Positions 49,691 to 59,511 of a DNA stretch of 64,000 nucleotides are shown here, piece by piece. The notes beneath the pieces are model-generated. The model saw only the letters and a program-made list of their open reading frames with translations, was not told the DNA's origin and did no database searches. Origin of the DNA: Candidatus Nanoarchaeia archaeon (GTDB lineage Archaea; Nanobdellota; Nanobdellia; CSSed11-243R1); the NCBI GenBank assembly GCA_028713895.1, contig JAQTNH010000001.1, forward strand, positions 369,808 through 433,807, in the 5' to 3' direction. Positions within the stretch are counted from its first letter, which is position 1, and each line of letters begins with the position of its first letter. A program made the translations under genes and the position numbers.

Positions 49691-52600
49691 TTATTTGAGC
49701 TTGAACACACCCGGCTCCTTTTTCAGCCCTTCTATAACTTCCTTCTTTTTCCCGCCGCCAAACAACCCGAATATTTTTTTATCTGGAGTTTGGGATTCTG
49801 AAGTCTTTTCTTTCTTGGATTCTTTCAAGGTGGTCTGCTTTGTTTGTCTTGCTTTTTCCAGCTCAAATGCCTTTTTTTGCGCAGCTGCTGACTTTGAACT
49901 CTTTTCTTCAGCAGGCTTTGCACGAGCGACTGGTTTTGGGATAAGTGAAGTTATTACTGACATCAAACCTTCCTTTCCCCCGGAAAACAAGAAGAATGTT
50001 ACTGCAACACCTATAATCACCACTGCAATTGTCAATGGAATCCAGTAAGCCTTTACAAAGCTGATTGTTTTTGATATCGTATTTGAACCAAAGAAAGTGC
50101 AGTTGCCGCAGTCAGCCTGACAGGTAAGGCATGTTTCGTTTTCCCCGCACACGCCATCGCCACAGCTCAGGTTAACAATTTCAGAGGTTACTGTTGTTCC
50201 GTTATTCTCGGTAGCATAGCTTTCTCCTGCAGACACGTTCGGCGTAATCCGCGGCGGCGCATCCGGCGCTGTTATTGCAAAAAATGAAAAGCTTGATGTT
50301 GTTGCAGAGTAAGTGTACTCGCTCCCTTCTTTTTCAACGGTAGATGTTGGCATCGCCTCCCAGCTGGAGCCTGTATAGTGATACATCCTGACTTTTGAGG
50401 AATCATAATTGTTTGTTGTAAACCAGGACTGGGGCACCTTGAATGTCATTGTTGCAGAGGACACCTTGCCGTAAGCAGTGGTTGTAAATTTGAGATATGA
50501 ATACACATGGTTCGGGGCAGCGACAATTCCTGCACTTGACGCGCTTGAACCAAGATTTATGAGCTCAATTGTTACAGGCTCCATTGCCTGGCTTAGCGTA
50601 AACACAAGCTGTGAAAGCGGAATATTTGTTGATGCGACACTCCAGGTTGTCGGCGTGTTTGCAGGGATAACACTCCAGAATGCTGTAATCTTATTTGTGG
50701 TTGTGGTATTGTTTGATGATGAGCCCCCGCCGCCAGTTGGGGAAGGGTCTTCGTCATCCGCAGCTGTTGTTGCAAAATTAAAGTACGAAGATGTGGGGCT
50801 TTCCAAGCAGTTGTTGAAATAGTCACAGCTGCATAAGCCATAGTAATATGTTGTGGACGCGGTGAGCCCTGTCAGTGAAAACAGATGGCTTGAATAAGTC
50901 AGGTCGTTTAAAATCTCCACTTCTCCGTCAAAATTATCGCTCCATCTTTCAGAAATTGAATCTGTACTGGATTTATTAGTCCACTCTCTGCAGTCTGTTA
51001 AGCTTACGCCCCCTGCCACTGAAGTAGATGTTGAGTAGTAAACCACTCCGTAGAAATGCTCATCAGAAGTTACTGTTATTTGTGCGCTGTCTGCATCTGT
51101 TGCTACAGCCTTGCTGACAGAGGGGCCTGTTGAGTCATTGATTGTAAAGTATTGCAATGAACTGTTCAGGTTTGCGCTGTCAGTGCAATACACTGTGATA
51201 TTGTGCAAGCCATTTGATTTGACAATATATCCTATGAAGTAAGAAGTTCCCTGACGGGACATTGATGCGTTTGCCGAGCCATCAACAGACATGTTGCATG
51301 CCGTGGCGTCAGATGAAACAGTAATATTCGCAGTTAAGTTATATGTCTCTGTATTGGCAGTATATGCTGATGAATTCCGCGGAGAATTAAATGTTATCTG
51401 CGGGGGGGTTGAGTCGTTCTCCAGAACTATTGATGACAAGTGATTTGCATACACTGTTGTGTATGTGGTTGTGTTGTTGTAGCAGGAAGTTCCATTATAT
51501 ATTGTGCAGGTTGGGAGTTTTGTGCAGTTGCCTGTTACAGAGGTAATTGTGTCGACATCGCAATATTGCAGTGCGGTAAAGTTCCCGCTGAAATTAACAG
51601 ATACGTTGTAAAGGCTGCTGCTGGAAATAAACTTTGACATATTGTAAACTGAAATAGATTTTGAAACGTTTGTCCCGTAGCTTTCGAACACTGTTCTGAT
51701 TGACGAACTGTTCTCAGTAAGATTAAACACTGGATTCGCAGCCCATGTTGCATTCTGCCCAGGGAAGTTGAGCACAGTCAGGTTGAAGCTTGGCGTGCGC
51801 AAAGTCATGTTCATTGGAACTGAAATGTTCACAGACTCGTTATACGTAATATCCCCTGTTGAATTGCTCACTGTGATTGAGGTAGTTGTTGGGATTGAAA
51901 GATTTGTTGTGCGCGTCCAGTTTGACATGTTCATCAGGAAGAACTCATAGAATGTGAATACTGTTGAGTTTGTGTTGCTGAAAGAGTCGTTTGCATAGAC
52001 TGTTATGTTCTGAAGCCCAGGGTACAACAGGTCAAGCGTTGCATTGACTGAAGACGCTCCAGTATCATCTGTTATTACAGCAGCGCCATTGTTCAGCTTG
52101 TACCAGGTTGTGTTTTTTGACAAGTCTGAAACTGTGTAGTTCAGCCACGGAGTCTGGTTATATTGCGGGAACTGGCTGGCATTCACTGTTATCTGCGGGT
52201 ACTGGTTGTCAAGAGTTATATTTACATAAGCGGAACTAAGATTCCCTGCTGATGTCTGCGCAGAAACATTAACCATGAAACTCCCGTCAGTGATTGCCGA
52301 ACTGTTGAAGCTGTAATACCATGTATCTGTGATTCCTGAACGATTCATGCTAACCCAGGGAGTTACATTTGCTCCGCTGGTGTTCTCAAGCCTGAACTGC
52401 ACAGATGAGATTGCAGAGGTATTTGAATAAACAGACGCGTTTATCCAGAAGTTTGACGCGCTGAACCTCTCATCGTTTAAAGGAGAGGTTATGTTTATCT
52501 GCGGAGCCATGTCAATGGATACAATCGTAATGTTTACTTTGTCTGAGACATTCGGAACAACAGAATCATAGCTTGATGTTGCGTTTACATAGAACTCCCA

Positions 52601-55600
52601 CTGTGAGTTAAGCTGTCCAGTTGCATTAATAATCCATGTGACTGAACAAGAATCTCCGTTCTGCATGTCACTAAGGCAGGAAAGATTTGAAAAGGTTCTG
52701 GGGTTCTGGCTGGTTGTAAAGAACGGCGTCCCTGCATTCATCGGCACTATGCCCTTCTGGGTGACATAATCAGCCATTGCAGCAATCGCAGCTGCAACAT
52801 CTATGCGCGAGAAATTGAATCCGTTGCGAGTGTCATTAATCTGCTTGCCTGTTGAGTTAAGATAATCAACAATAGTATCCGTGTCAAGATTTGAGCCTGT
52901 CTTTGATTTGTAATATTGGTTCATCAAAAGGATTGCGCCTGAAACATGCGGTGTTGCCATGCTTGTGCCGGACATGGCTCCAAATCCCCCTGTGTACAAA
53001 GTTGATGTGATGCTATTCCCTGGCGCAAGCAAATCCAAAATAGACGCTGCATTGCTAGAAGCTACAACGACATCACTCTTTGTAACTGAGCCGACAGAGA
53101 TTGCATTTCCAATGCATGCTGGAGCTGAAATGTTGTATGAGTAGCCATTATTTCCTGACGCCGCTACAACAGATATATCCCGCTCTGTTGCCAGGTTTAT
53201 TGTATAAGTAAATATCGGGTAATGTGCTTCACAGTCTGTTGTGTTATTGAAACCATCCCCTCCTAAGCTCATGCTAATTACAGAAATATTGTATTCTTCA
53301 GCGTGGTCAATGCACCAGTCAATACCTGCGTAGATGTCTACACCCGGACAGACGTCCCCTGTTGAGTCACACGCTTTAACTGAAACAATATTTGCGCCGG
53401 GAGCAACTCCGCGATAAGTTGTGTTGTTTGAAACAATTATCCCTGCAACGTGTGTTCCGTGGCCGCAGTCATCCATAGGGTCGCTGTCATTATTGTAAAA
53501 GTCTGTACCGTTAAGATAAGCATGCGCGAGAGCGGGATGCGAGTAGTTTACGCCGCTGTCAATGATGCAGACTGTCTGCCCTGCGCCGGTAAGATTTCTG
53601 TTGTACCTGTCAAGCATGAGAGATGCATTTGTCGCATTTATCTGGCTCGTGCTGTTGTCAAGGAACAGCGAATATGTTTTTGATTTTTCAACCGCAACAA
53701 CACCAGGGTTTGATTTTATCTCTCCAAGCTGTGCTGCAGTAAGATTAAGCGCGACAACACTCATTGACTTGTATGTCCGGATAACAGACACGCTTTCTGG
53801 TAACGTGTTAATGAAATTAGTTTCGGTTTCTTCAACAGTGTTTCTTCGCTCAGAGACGGATGCTGTTCCGAATGCGCCTGAAACAGGTTTCAGCATTACA
53901 AGATATGTTTCTGGCGCAGATGCGTCTGTAACAGCGGGTTCTTCTGAAAGCGCCGTGGTTTCTGAAGGCGCGGTTATCTCAATAATTGGTTCTAAAACTT
54001 TGCTGTCTTCTGCGATTGGCCTGACTTTTATAGGGTCAAGAAGCGCTGTAACATTTCCGCAGAATCCGTCATTGCAGGTTATGTTGACTGTAAATTCGAA
54101 TGTTCCGTAGCGGGTTACATTCTTGCTGTCAACCGGGCTTAACAGCGCAGTTGACAAAGTTCCGTTTTCAGCTACAGAGAGCGAATAGTTTCCTCCGAAT
54201 AGGCTTGGATCTGAAATCTGGATGTAATAAGTCCCGTCCTCAGTGCAGTCAAATTGTATTTTTGAAAGATAATTTTCAGCTGCTGTGTTTATATCATCGT
54301 GATAAGCAATCAATGTTCTGTTTTCGTCATATAGGCGCATGTAAGTATCTGCCACAGTTATGAAGCCTGTTTCGATTATGTAGGACGTGCCATTTGTTGC
54401 GTTGAATTTTGCCCAATCCTCTTCGCCTATCGGATAGAAAGAATGATTCTGCGAGGTTCCGTTTGTGTATACCCATTGCGCAATTGACATTGTGCTGTCA
54501 GGCTCAAAATCATCCCTGCCTGCTGTGCTGGTGTTGTTTGTTATTGTGATGTTAAAACTTCCGCCCACCTTGTAAGGATCTGAAACTGCAACGTACATTG
54601 TGGTGTTGTTGTACACGTCTGAAGCATACCAAACTATCCTTGACTTGAAGTTACCTGCTGAATAATTTATATCGTCATTGTAATTAAGAATCGTTAAATT
54701 CTCATCATAAAGATACATATATGTGTCAACGCCAGAAGCGCCTGATGTCTGGACTGCATATGTTGTTCCATTGATTGCCGTGAATTTTGCGAACTCAATT
54801 GTCCCTGTTGAACTGAAAGTAATGTTCACAGGTGTGCCGTTTGTATATGCCTGTGCAGCGGATACATTGAAGACAGACACAGAATAATTCCCTGAACGTG
54901 TATGTGCATCAATTATTCTCGCATAATAGTTTGTTGTGTCTGCCTTGAAGACAATCCTTGAATTTGTATTATTGAAATCTGAGCTGGCGAGTATGTCGTC
55001 ATTGGCTGTGATGTAGGAAGTTCCATTGCTTCCGTAAAGCTGCAGGTAGGTATTTGTTAGCAAAGATGTATTAGCTGTCTCTACAACATAAATCTGCCCT
55101 GGAGTTGTAGTGAAATTTATGTAATCCTCATCATTTGTGAAATTTATGAAAGTGTGATTGTAAAATGTCCTGTTCGGGACTTGATTACCTGCACGGTAGT
55201 AGGCATTGTCAATTTCGAAGCGGTCGCCATCGCTTAAATTAAAGAAAGTGAAATTAGTTATTGCAACAGTGTAGCTCCCGCTTTTGTTGTTTATGTCCTG
55301 TATCTGCACAAAATAAGTTCCGTTCTCCTTGCAGAACCATCTTATAAGAGAGTTATTGTTGCTTGGGGCATTAATATTGTTGCTTATGCCTATAGCTATG
55401 TATGTATCAGAATCAACTTTTTCGTAAAGAGTTATTTGCGTATCTGTTGTGGCTGTTAAATTGCTGGTTTGGATGACATACGTTGTGTTGAAGATTCCTG
55501 TAAAATTAATCCAGTCCTCGTCTCCAGGGACATGAAAAGAATGTGTCTGAAAAGAACCGTTTGTGAAAATTGTGTTTGCCAAATCAGGATAATCATCAAG

Positions 55601-55825
55601 CTCGTATGAATCAACTGCAGAAGCCATTGTTGAAAAGCCTGAAGACGCCTGCGCGCTTTCTGCCCTTGGCTCTGGAACATAAATTATGGATTCCATCAGC
55701 TGCGGTTTCAACTCTTCAACGAACGGGCGCTCTTTTGAAATAGCCTGCGCTGGGTTTATTGACGCAATGCTTACAAACAGCACCGCAATTAAAAGACATA
55801 TTATATAGACATACTGCCTCGCCAT
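49691..55825 (-). CDS. Giant membrane-anchored subtilase (S8) with PPC repeats before the pro-domain
   Basis: This 2044-residue protein starts with a signal peptide (ARQYVYIICLLIAVLFVSI). Residues ~72-190, 200-320, 325-430 and 437-552 are four PPC-like beta domains (DEDWINF, ARIIDAHTRSGNYSVSV, GEEDWAKFN). An I9-like pro-domain (~638-722) precedes the S8 domain: Asp756 in IIDSGVN, His789 in CGHGTHVAG, Asn892 in SGNNG, Ser955 in GTSMATPH. A long Ig-like and Asn/Thr-rich region follows, then a PGF-pre-PGF-like domain (SFSFFAITAPDAPP), a cysteine knot (CGDGVCGENETC), one helix (WIPLTIAVVIIGVAV) and a ~97-residue Lys-rich tail inside the cell. ATG 55825 matches the signal peptide and a TATA-like box; the longer frame enters the next gene. 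Confidence 0.92.
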   Translation of the reverse strand: MARQYVYIICLLIAVLFVSIASINPAQAISKERPFVEELKPQLMESIIYVPEPRAESAQASSGFSTMASAVDSYELDDYPDLANTIFTNGSFQTHSFHVPGDEDWINFTGIFNTTYVIQTSNLTATTDTQITLYEKVDSDTYIAIGISNNINAPSNNNSLIRWFCKENGTYFVQIQDINNKSGSYTVAITNFTFFNLSDGDRFEIDNAYYRAGNQVPNRTFYNHTFINFTNDEDYINFTTTPGQIYVVETANTSLLTNTYLQLYGSNGTSYITANDDILASSDFNNTNSRIVFKADTTNYYARIIDAHTRSGNYSVSVFNVSAAQAYTNGTPVNITFSSTGTIEFAKFTAINGTTYAVQTSGASGVDTYMYLYDENLTILNYNDDINYSAGNFKSRIVWYASDVYNNTTMYVAVSDPYKVGGSFNITITNNTSTAGRDDFEPDSTMSIAQWVYTNGTSQNHSFYPIGEEDWAKFNATNGTSYIIETGFITVADTYMRLYDENRTLIAYHDDINTAAENYLSKIQFDCTEDGTYYIQISDPSLFGGNYSLSVAENGTLSTALLSPVDSKNVTRYGTFEFTVNITCNDGFCGNVTALLDPIKVRPIAEDSKVLEPIIEITAPSETTALSEEPAVTDASAPETYLVMLKPVSGAFGTASVSERRNTVEETETNFINTLPESVSVIRTYKSMSVVALNLTAAQLGEIKSNPGVVAVEKSKTYSLFLDNSTSQINATNASLMLDRYNRNLTGAGQTVCIIDSGVNYSHPALAHAYLNGTDFYNNDSDPMDDCGHGTHVAGIIVSNNTTYRGVAPGANIVSVKACDSTGDVCPGVDIYAGIDWCIDHAEEYNISVISMSLGGDGFNNTTDCEAHYPIFTYTINLATERDISVVAASGNNGYSYNISAPACIGNAISVGSVTKSDVVVASSNAASILDLLAPGNSITSTLYTGGFGAMSGTSMATPHVSGAILLMNQYYKSKTGSNLDTDTIVDYLNSTGKQINDTRNGFNFSRIDVAAAIAAMADYVTQKGIVPMNAGTPFFTTSQNPRTFSNLSCLSDMQNGDSCSVTWIINATGQLNSQWEFYVNATSSYDSVVPNVSDKVNITIVSIDMAPQINITSPLNDERFSASNFWINASVYSNTSAISSVQFRLENTSGANVTPWVSMNRSGITDTWYYSFNSSAITDGSFMVNVSAQTSAGNLSSAYVNITLDNQYPQITVNASQFPQYNQTPWLNYTVSDLSKNTTWYKLNNGAAVITDDTGASSVNATLDLLYPGLQNITVYANDSFSNTNSTVFTFYEFFLMNMSNWTRTTNLSIPTTTSITVSNSTGDITYNESVNISVPMNMTLRTPSFNLTVLNFPGQNATWAANPVFNLTENSSSIRTVFESYGTNVSKSISVYNMSKFISSSSLYNVSVNFSGNFTALQYCDVDTITSVTGNCTKLPTCTIYNGTSCYNNTTTYTTVYANHLSSIVLENDSTPPQITFNSPRNSSAYTANTETYNLTANITVSSDATACNMSVDGSANASMSRQGTSYFIGYIVKSNGLHNITVYCTDSANLNSSLQYFTINDSTGPSVSKAVATDADSAQITVTSDEHFYGVVYYSTSTSVAGGVSLTDCREWTNKSSTDSISERWSDNFDGEVEILNDLTYSSHLFSLTGLTASTTYYYGLCSCDYFNNCLESPTSSYFNFATTAADDEDPSPTGGGGSSSNNTTTTNKITAFWSVIPANTPTTWSVASTNIPLSQLVFTLSQAMEPVTIELINLGSSASSAGIVAAPNHVYSYLKFTTTAYGKVSSATMTFKVPQSWFTTNNYDSSKVRMYHYTGSSWEAMPTSTVEKEGSEYTYSATTSSFSFFAITAPDAPPRITPNVSAGESYATENNGTTVTSEIVNLSCGDGVCGENETCLTCQADCGNCTFFGSNTISKTISFVKAYWIPLTIAVVIIGVAVTFFLFSGGKEGLMSVITSLIPKPVARAKPAEEKSSKSAAAQKKAFELEKARQTKQTTLKESKKEKTSESQTPDKKIFGLFGGGKKKEVIEGLKKEPGVFKLK

Positions 55826-55924
55826 AGTATTGTTAGGAGATGGTTGGTTTATATTTATTTTGGTGGCTATTTCACTGGACAACAGTAAGTCAATGTTTAA
55901 ATTAAACAGAAGTTTTACAATAGC
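55826..55924. promoter_or_regulatory. Divergent promoter region, subtilase / 179-aa protein
   Basis: In this 99-nt gap TTTATATTTA at about 55848-55857 (read on the minus strand) lies 23-32 nt before ATG 55825. On the plus strand GTTTAAATTA at 55895-55904 lies 21-30 nt before ATG 55925. Unlike the other divergent gaps, the two promoters here are well separated. Confidence 0.5.
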
Positions 55925-56464
55925 ATGGCTGAGGGGTTCAATACGGTGGAATGTTCTATGCACGGCATTCCAGGGCATATCTCTGTAATTGTAAGTGAAA
56001 CCAATCCATCGCACATACAGCACATTAAAGATAATCTCCTTAAGGACAACCCGATGGTCAGCGCAGTCTATTTATCAGCAAAAAACTGGGAAAGCTGCAA
56101 AGAACTAAGCGAGTGGGCAAAGAAGAACAACCTGAAGACAGGACTGAGCGCAGACGAGATGGGGCTGGAGGATGTAAAGGCTGCGCTGGAAAGCGGATTT
56201 GTTGAATTTGTGCGGCTTAACATCAAAAAACACCCTGAAACAAAAAAGAAAGCAGGACTAATAAGAAGCTCTGGAATAAAACACGAGTTTGTTTTCGGGC
56301 TTGAAGAAAATGACTCAAGCAAGGCAGAGGAAGCCTATCTTTTTGTTTCGCCGTGCGATTCTTTTGTCGTGGAAGCACATCCAAAGCTGAAAGACGAGAC
56401 TAAGAACCTTCTTATGGGGCTGGCTTCAAAATACAAGAGCATGGGGCTAAGATTTCTAAAATAG
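55925..56464 (+). CDS. Uncharacterised 179-residue protein, possible TIM-barrel fragment
   Basis: I do not recognise the family with certainty. The 179 residues alternate hydrophobic strands and amphipathic helices (AVYLSAKNWESCKELSEWAKKNN, KTGLSADEMGLEDVKAALESG, FVRLNIKKHPETKKKAG, EFVFGLEEND, SFVVEAHP). This looks like half a TIM barrel and loosely recalls the later strands of radical SAM activases, but there is no CxxxCxxC cluster. The few cysteines present (VECSMHG, WESCKE, VSPCDS) do not form one. The coding quality is good, with a TATA-like box 21-30 nt upstream and clean codon use. The ATG overlaps no real gene once the subtilase start is set at 55825. Confidence 0.65.
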   Translation: MAEGFNTVECSMHGIPGHISVIVSETNPSHIQHIKDNLLKDNPMVSAVYLSAKNWESCKELSEWAKKNNLKTGLSADEMGLEDVKAALESGFVEFVRLNIKKHPETKKKAGLIRSSGIKHEFVFGLEENDSSKAEEAYLFVSPCDSFVVEAHPKLKDETKNLLMGLASKYKSMGLRFLK

Positions 56465-56515
56465 CGCTTTAGTAAGGGTTAAAAATACGCAAAAGTTTTA
56501 TTAATTTGATACAGA

Positions 56516-57793
56516 ATGATAGATATCAAAATTTTCAGGGAGACTCCTAAATTAATTAAGGAAAGCAACAAGAAGAGAGGGCTTGAAACAAAAGACATAG
56601 ACCTGGTAATCAAGACTGATGAGGGATACAGGAAACTGCAGACTGAAGTGCAGCAGCTGAAGCAAAAAAGGAATGAGGTTACTGAGGACATATCAAAGCT
56701 CAAGAAAGAGGGAAAAAGCGCTGCAAAGCAGATAAAAGAGATGGGCAAAGTGGCCCAGGAAATAAAGGAGACTGACGAAAAGATAAGCAGGCTGTTTGAA
56801 GAAAGAGAAAATTTGCGTAAAAGCATTCCTAATATACTTGATGCAGAAGTTCCGCAGGGAAAGGATGCAACGGACAATAAAGAGCTGCGGAAATGGGGAA
56901 CACTGCCAAGATTTGACTTCGCGCCAAAAGGACATGCTGACATTATCGAGGAGCTTGGGATAGCTGACATGAAACGAGCAGCCAAAGTCTCTGGAGCGAG
57001 ATTCTATTACCTAAAGAATGAACTTGTAATGCTCAGCCTTGCGCTGCAGAAGTTTGCGCTTGACTTTCTGGTTAAAAAAGGATTCGCACCAGTGCAGACG
57101 CCGTATATGCTGAACAGGGCGGCGCTTGGCGGAGCTGTAAGCCTGAAGGATTTCGAGGAAAGCATCTATAAGATTGACGGCGACGACCTTTACCTGATTG
57201 GCACGAGCGAGCATGCCCTTGCTGCGATGCACCAGGACGAGGTTGTTGATGTAAGAGCGCCGATAAAATACGCAGGAATAAGCTCATGCTTCAGGAAAGA
57301 GGCAGGCAGCCATGGGAAGGACACAAAGGGAATCTTCCGCGTACATACTTTTGAAAAAATCGAGCAGTTCAGCCTGTGCAGGCCAGAAGACGAGAAAAAA
57401 GTTTTCGATGAGTTCATACACAACCAGGAAGAAATTTTTAAGCTGTTAAAACTGCCGTATCGTGTGGTTGCGCTGTGCAGCGGAGACATGGGCGGCTCAA
57501 TGGCAAAGACGCATGACCTTGAGGCTTGGTTCCCAGAACAAAAAACTTACAGGGAGCTTGGAAGCACAAGCACTGCAAGGGATTACCAGTCAAACAAGCT
57601 CAACATCAAGTACATCAACGGGAATAACGAAAGAGAACACGTTTACACGCTTAACGGCACGGCAATGAGCGTGCAGAGGACAATGTGCTGCATAATTGAA
57701 AATTACCAGCAGAAGGACGGCAGCGTGAAAATACCTGAAGCCCTTGTGCCTTACATGAACGGAATAAAGGAAATAAAAGCGGTTAAAAAATGA
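56516..57793 (+). CDS. serS: Seryl-tRNA synthetase
   Basis: This 425-residue class II synthetase has the long N-terminal antiparallel coiled coil that contacts tRNA-Ser (residues ~1-110, MIDIKIFRETPKLI at the start and EVQQLKQKRNEV in the arm). Motif 2 is SCFRKEAGSHGKDTKGIFRVH, given here in part as FRKEAGSHG, followed by HTFEKIEQF. Motif 3 is LNGTAMSVQRTMCCIIENY. TYRELGSTSTARDYQS is the serine-site block. It is the standard bacterial/archaeal form, not the rare methanogenic type. It begins a plus-strand operon-like run and overlaps the 61-residue pilin-like gene by 4 nt. Confidence 0.94.
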   Translation: MIDIKIFRETPKLIKESNKKRGLETKDIDLVIKTDEGYRKLQTEVQQLKQKRNEVTEDISKLKKEGKSAAKQIKEMGKVAQEIKETDEKISRLFEERENLRKSIPNILDAEVPQGKDATDNKELRKWGTLPRFDFAPKGHADIIEELGIADMKRAAKVSGARFYYLKNELVMLSLALQKFALDFLVKKGFAPVQTPYMLNRAALGGAVSLKDFEESIYKIDGDDLYLIGTSEHALAAMHQDEVVDVRAPIKYAGISSCFRKEAGSHGKDTKGIFRVHTFEKIEQFSLCRPEDEKKVFDEFIHNQEEIFKLLKLPYRVVALCSGDMGGSMAKTHDLEAWFPEQKTYRELGSTSTARDYQSNKLNIKYINGNNEREHVYTLNGTAMSVQRTMCCIIENYQQKDGSVKIPEALVPYMNGIKEIKAVKK

Positions 57794-57975
57794 AAACAGT
57801 TTTGAGATGGCTGAACAAGAGGGGAATAAGCACGGATGCGTTTGTTATAGTGCTGCTTGTAATCGGGCTTGCGGTTGCGGTTGGAATCCTGATTTATTTT
57901 GTAGTCAACAGCAAATCCGCAGCAACAGACATACTTAATCTTTCAACTCCATTGCAGGAGGCTCTTACAAAATGA
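57790..57975 (+). CDS. Small pilin-like membrane protein (61 aa)
   Basis: This 61-residue protein has a basic N-terminus MKTVLRWLNKRGISTDAF and then a single 20-residue hydrophobic helix (VIVLLVIGLAVAVGILIYFV), ending in a short polar tail. The KRG-IST-D/E boundary before the helix resembles a class III signal peptide processed by the prepilin peptidase encoded at 30591-31439. The gene overlaps both serS and the PIN-ATPase-KH gene by 4 nt, so its position is firmly fixed in this run. A simple membrane anchor or microprotein is an equal alternative. Confidence 0.65.
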   Translation: MKTVLRWLNKRGISTDAFVIVLLVIGLAVAVGILIYFVVNSKSAATDILNLSTPLQEALTK

Positions 57976-59510
57976 AAGTCTATATCCCTGACACCTCCGC
58001 AATAATTGACGGCATTGTCTCAAAAATGATTGAGGAGAAGAAGATAAAGCCCGGCAAAATCCTGATTCACAGGGCTGTAATAGCTGAGCTTGAGTCGCAG
58101 GCAAACTTCGGAAAGGAAAAGGGATTCTGGGGGCTTGAAGAGCTGAAGAAGCTTGCAAATCTTAAGAACAAAAAAATAAAGATAGAATACGTTGGCGAGC
58201 GCCCGAAAGAATTTGAGATAAAATACGCGAAATCAGGCGAGATAGACGCGATGATAAGGGAAGTCGCGCTGCAGAACAAGGACATCATATTCATAACCCG
58301 CGACAAGGTTGACTCAGAAGCCGCAATGGCGAGCGGAATAAAAGTCATGTATATTGAGCAGATAAAAGAGGAAAAAACACTTACATTTACAAAATATTTT
58401 GACAAGACAACGATGAGCGTGCACATAAAGGAAGGGGCGCGCATTGCCGCAAAAAAGGGAAAACCGGGCGACTGGAAATTCGAGAAGATAAGCAAGGAAA
58501 TCAGCAGCGCAGAAGAAGTTGAAACGCTGGCAAAGGAGATAATCGAGCATGCGCGCATGCGAATCGGGAACAGCTTCCTTGAGATAGAGCGAAAGAACAG
58601 CTACATCTGCCAGATTGAGGATTACAGAATCATAATAGCAAAACCTCCGTTCTCAGACGGCTGGGAAATAACAATTGTGCACCCTGTGCGAAAAATGGAA
58701 ATGAAAGATTATAATTTGGACCCCAAAGTAATGGAACTCTTTGAAACAAAAGCAGAGGGCGTCCTTATTTCCGGAGCGCCTGGAAACGGCAAGTCAACAT
58801 TTGCGCAGGCGCTTGCAGAATTTTACAAAGAGCGCGGAAAGATTGTAAAGACAATCGAAGCGCCACGTGACCTTTCGCTTTCAGCAGACATAACCCAGTA
58901 CAGCATTGCACTCGGAACAATGGATGAGATACGGGACATGCTTCTGCTTGGAAGGCCGGACTACACAATCTTTGATGAAATGAGAAATCCGCCAGACTTC
59001 GGGATGTATGCTGATATGAGGCTGGCTGGAGTGGGCATGGTAGGAGTTGTGCATGCAACCTCGCCGATTGACTCTGTGCAGAGGTTCATCAAGAGAGTTG
59101 ATCTTGGGATTATCCCCTCAATAATCGATACAGTCATATTCATACAAAACGGGACAATTGGAAAAATTTATTCTCTTAGCATGACTGTGAAGACACCAGA
59201 AGGAATGACTGAACGCGATCTTGCGAGGCCTGTTGTTGAGATACGCGACTTTTTCACGGGAGCGGCAGAGTATGAAATGTATACATACGGGGACACAACT
59301 GTTGTAATGGCTGTAAAGCGGCGCATAGAAGATGCACATAAAAAAATAGAACAGATGGTCGGGGTGCACTGCGAAGTCGAGATAAAAGGCGGGGCGGCGA
59401 CTGTTTATGTCAAGCACAAGGATGTAAAGCAGGTAATCGGCAAGCGCGGAAAAAATGTACAGTGGATTGAAAAGGAAGCAGGAATGCCTATCCAAGTTGT
59501 GGGGTATTGA
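57972..59510 (+). CDS. PIN domain / PilT-VirB11-like ATPase / KH domain protein
   Basis: This 512-residue protein belongs to a widespread archaeal family of three fused parts. Residues ~1-135 are a PIN nuclease domain (YIPDTSAIIDGIV; later IFITRDKVDSEAA with its acidic residues). Residues ~230-430 are a secretion-ATPase-like domain with Walker A GAPGNGKSTFAQ and Walker B-like FDEMRNPPDFGMY. Residues ~440-512 are a KH RNA-binding domain with the GXXG loop QVIGKRGKNVQW. The family's cellular role is not established; the mix suggests ATP-driven RNA binding or processing. It is translationally coupled by 4-nt overlap to the pilin-like gene and 1 nt from the AK6 gene. Confidence 0.9.
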   Translation: MKVYIPDTSAIIDGIVSKMIEEKKIKPGKILIHRAVIAELESQANFGKEKGFWGLEELKKLANLKNKKIKIEYVGERPKEFEIKYAKSGEIDAMIREVALQNKDIIFITRDKVDSEAAMASGIKVMYIEQIKEEKTLTFTKYFDKTTMSVHIKEGARIAAKKGKPGDWKFEKISKEISSAEEVETLAKEIIEHARMRIGNSFLEIERKNSYICQIEDYRIIIAKPPFSDGWEITIVHPVRKMEMKDYNLDPKVMELFETKAEGVLISGAPGNGKSTFAQALAEFYKERGKIVKTIEAPRDLSLSADITQYSIALGTMDEIRDMLLLGRPDYTIFDEMRNPPDFGMYADMRLAGVGMVGVVHATSPIDSVQRFIKRVDLGIIPSIIDTVIFIQNGTIGKIYSLSMTVKTPEGMTERDLARPVVEIRDFFTGAAEYEMYTYGDTTVVMAVKRRIEDAHKKIEQMVGVHCEVEIKGGAATVYVKHKDVKQVIGKRGKNVQWIEKEAGMPIQVVGY

Positions 59511-59511
59511 A

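Noticed and set aside
55826-56023. N-terminal extension of the subtilase to 56023
   Set aside because: The extra 66 residues precede the signal peptide, overlap the divergent gene at 55925 and would put the promoter inside the coding region.
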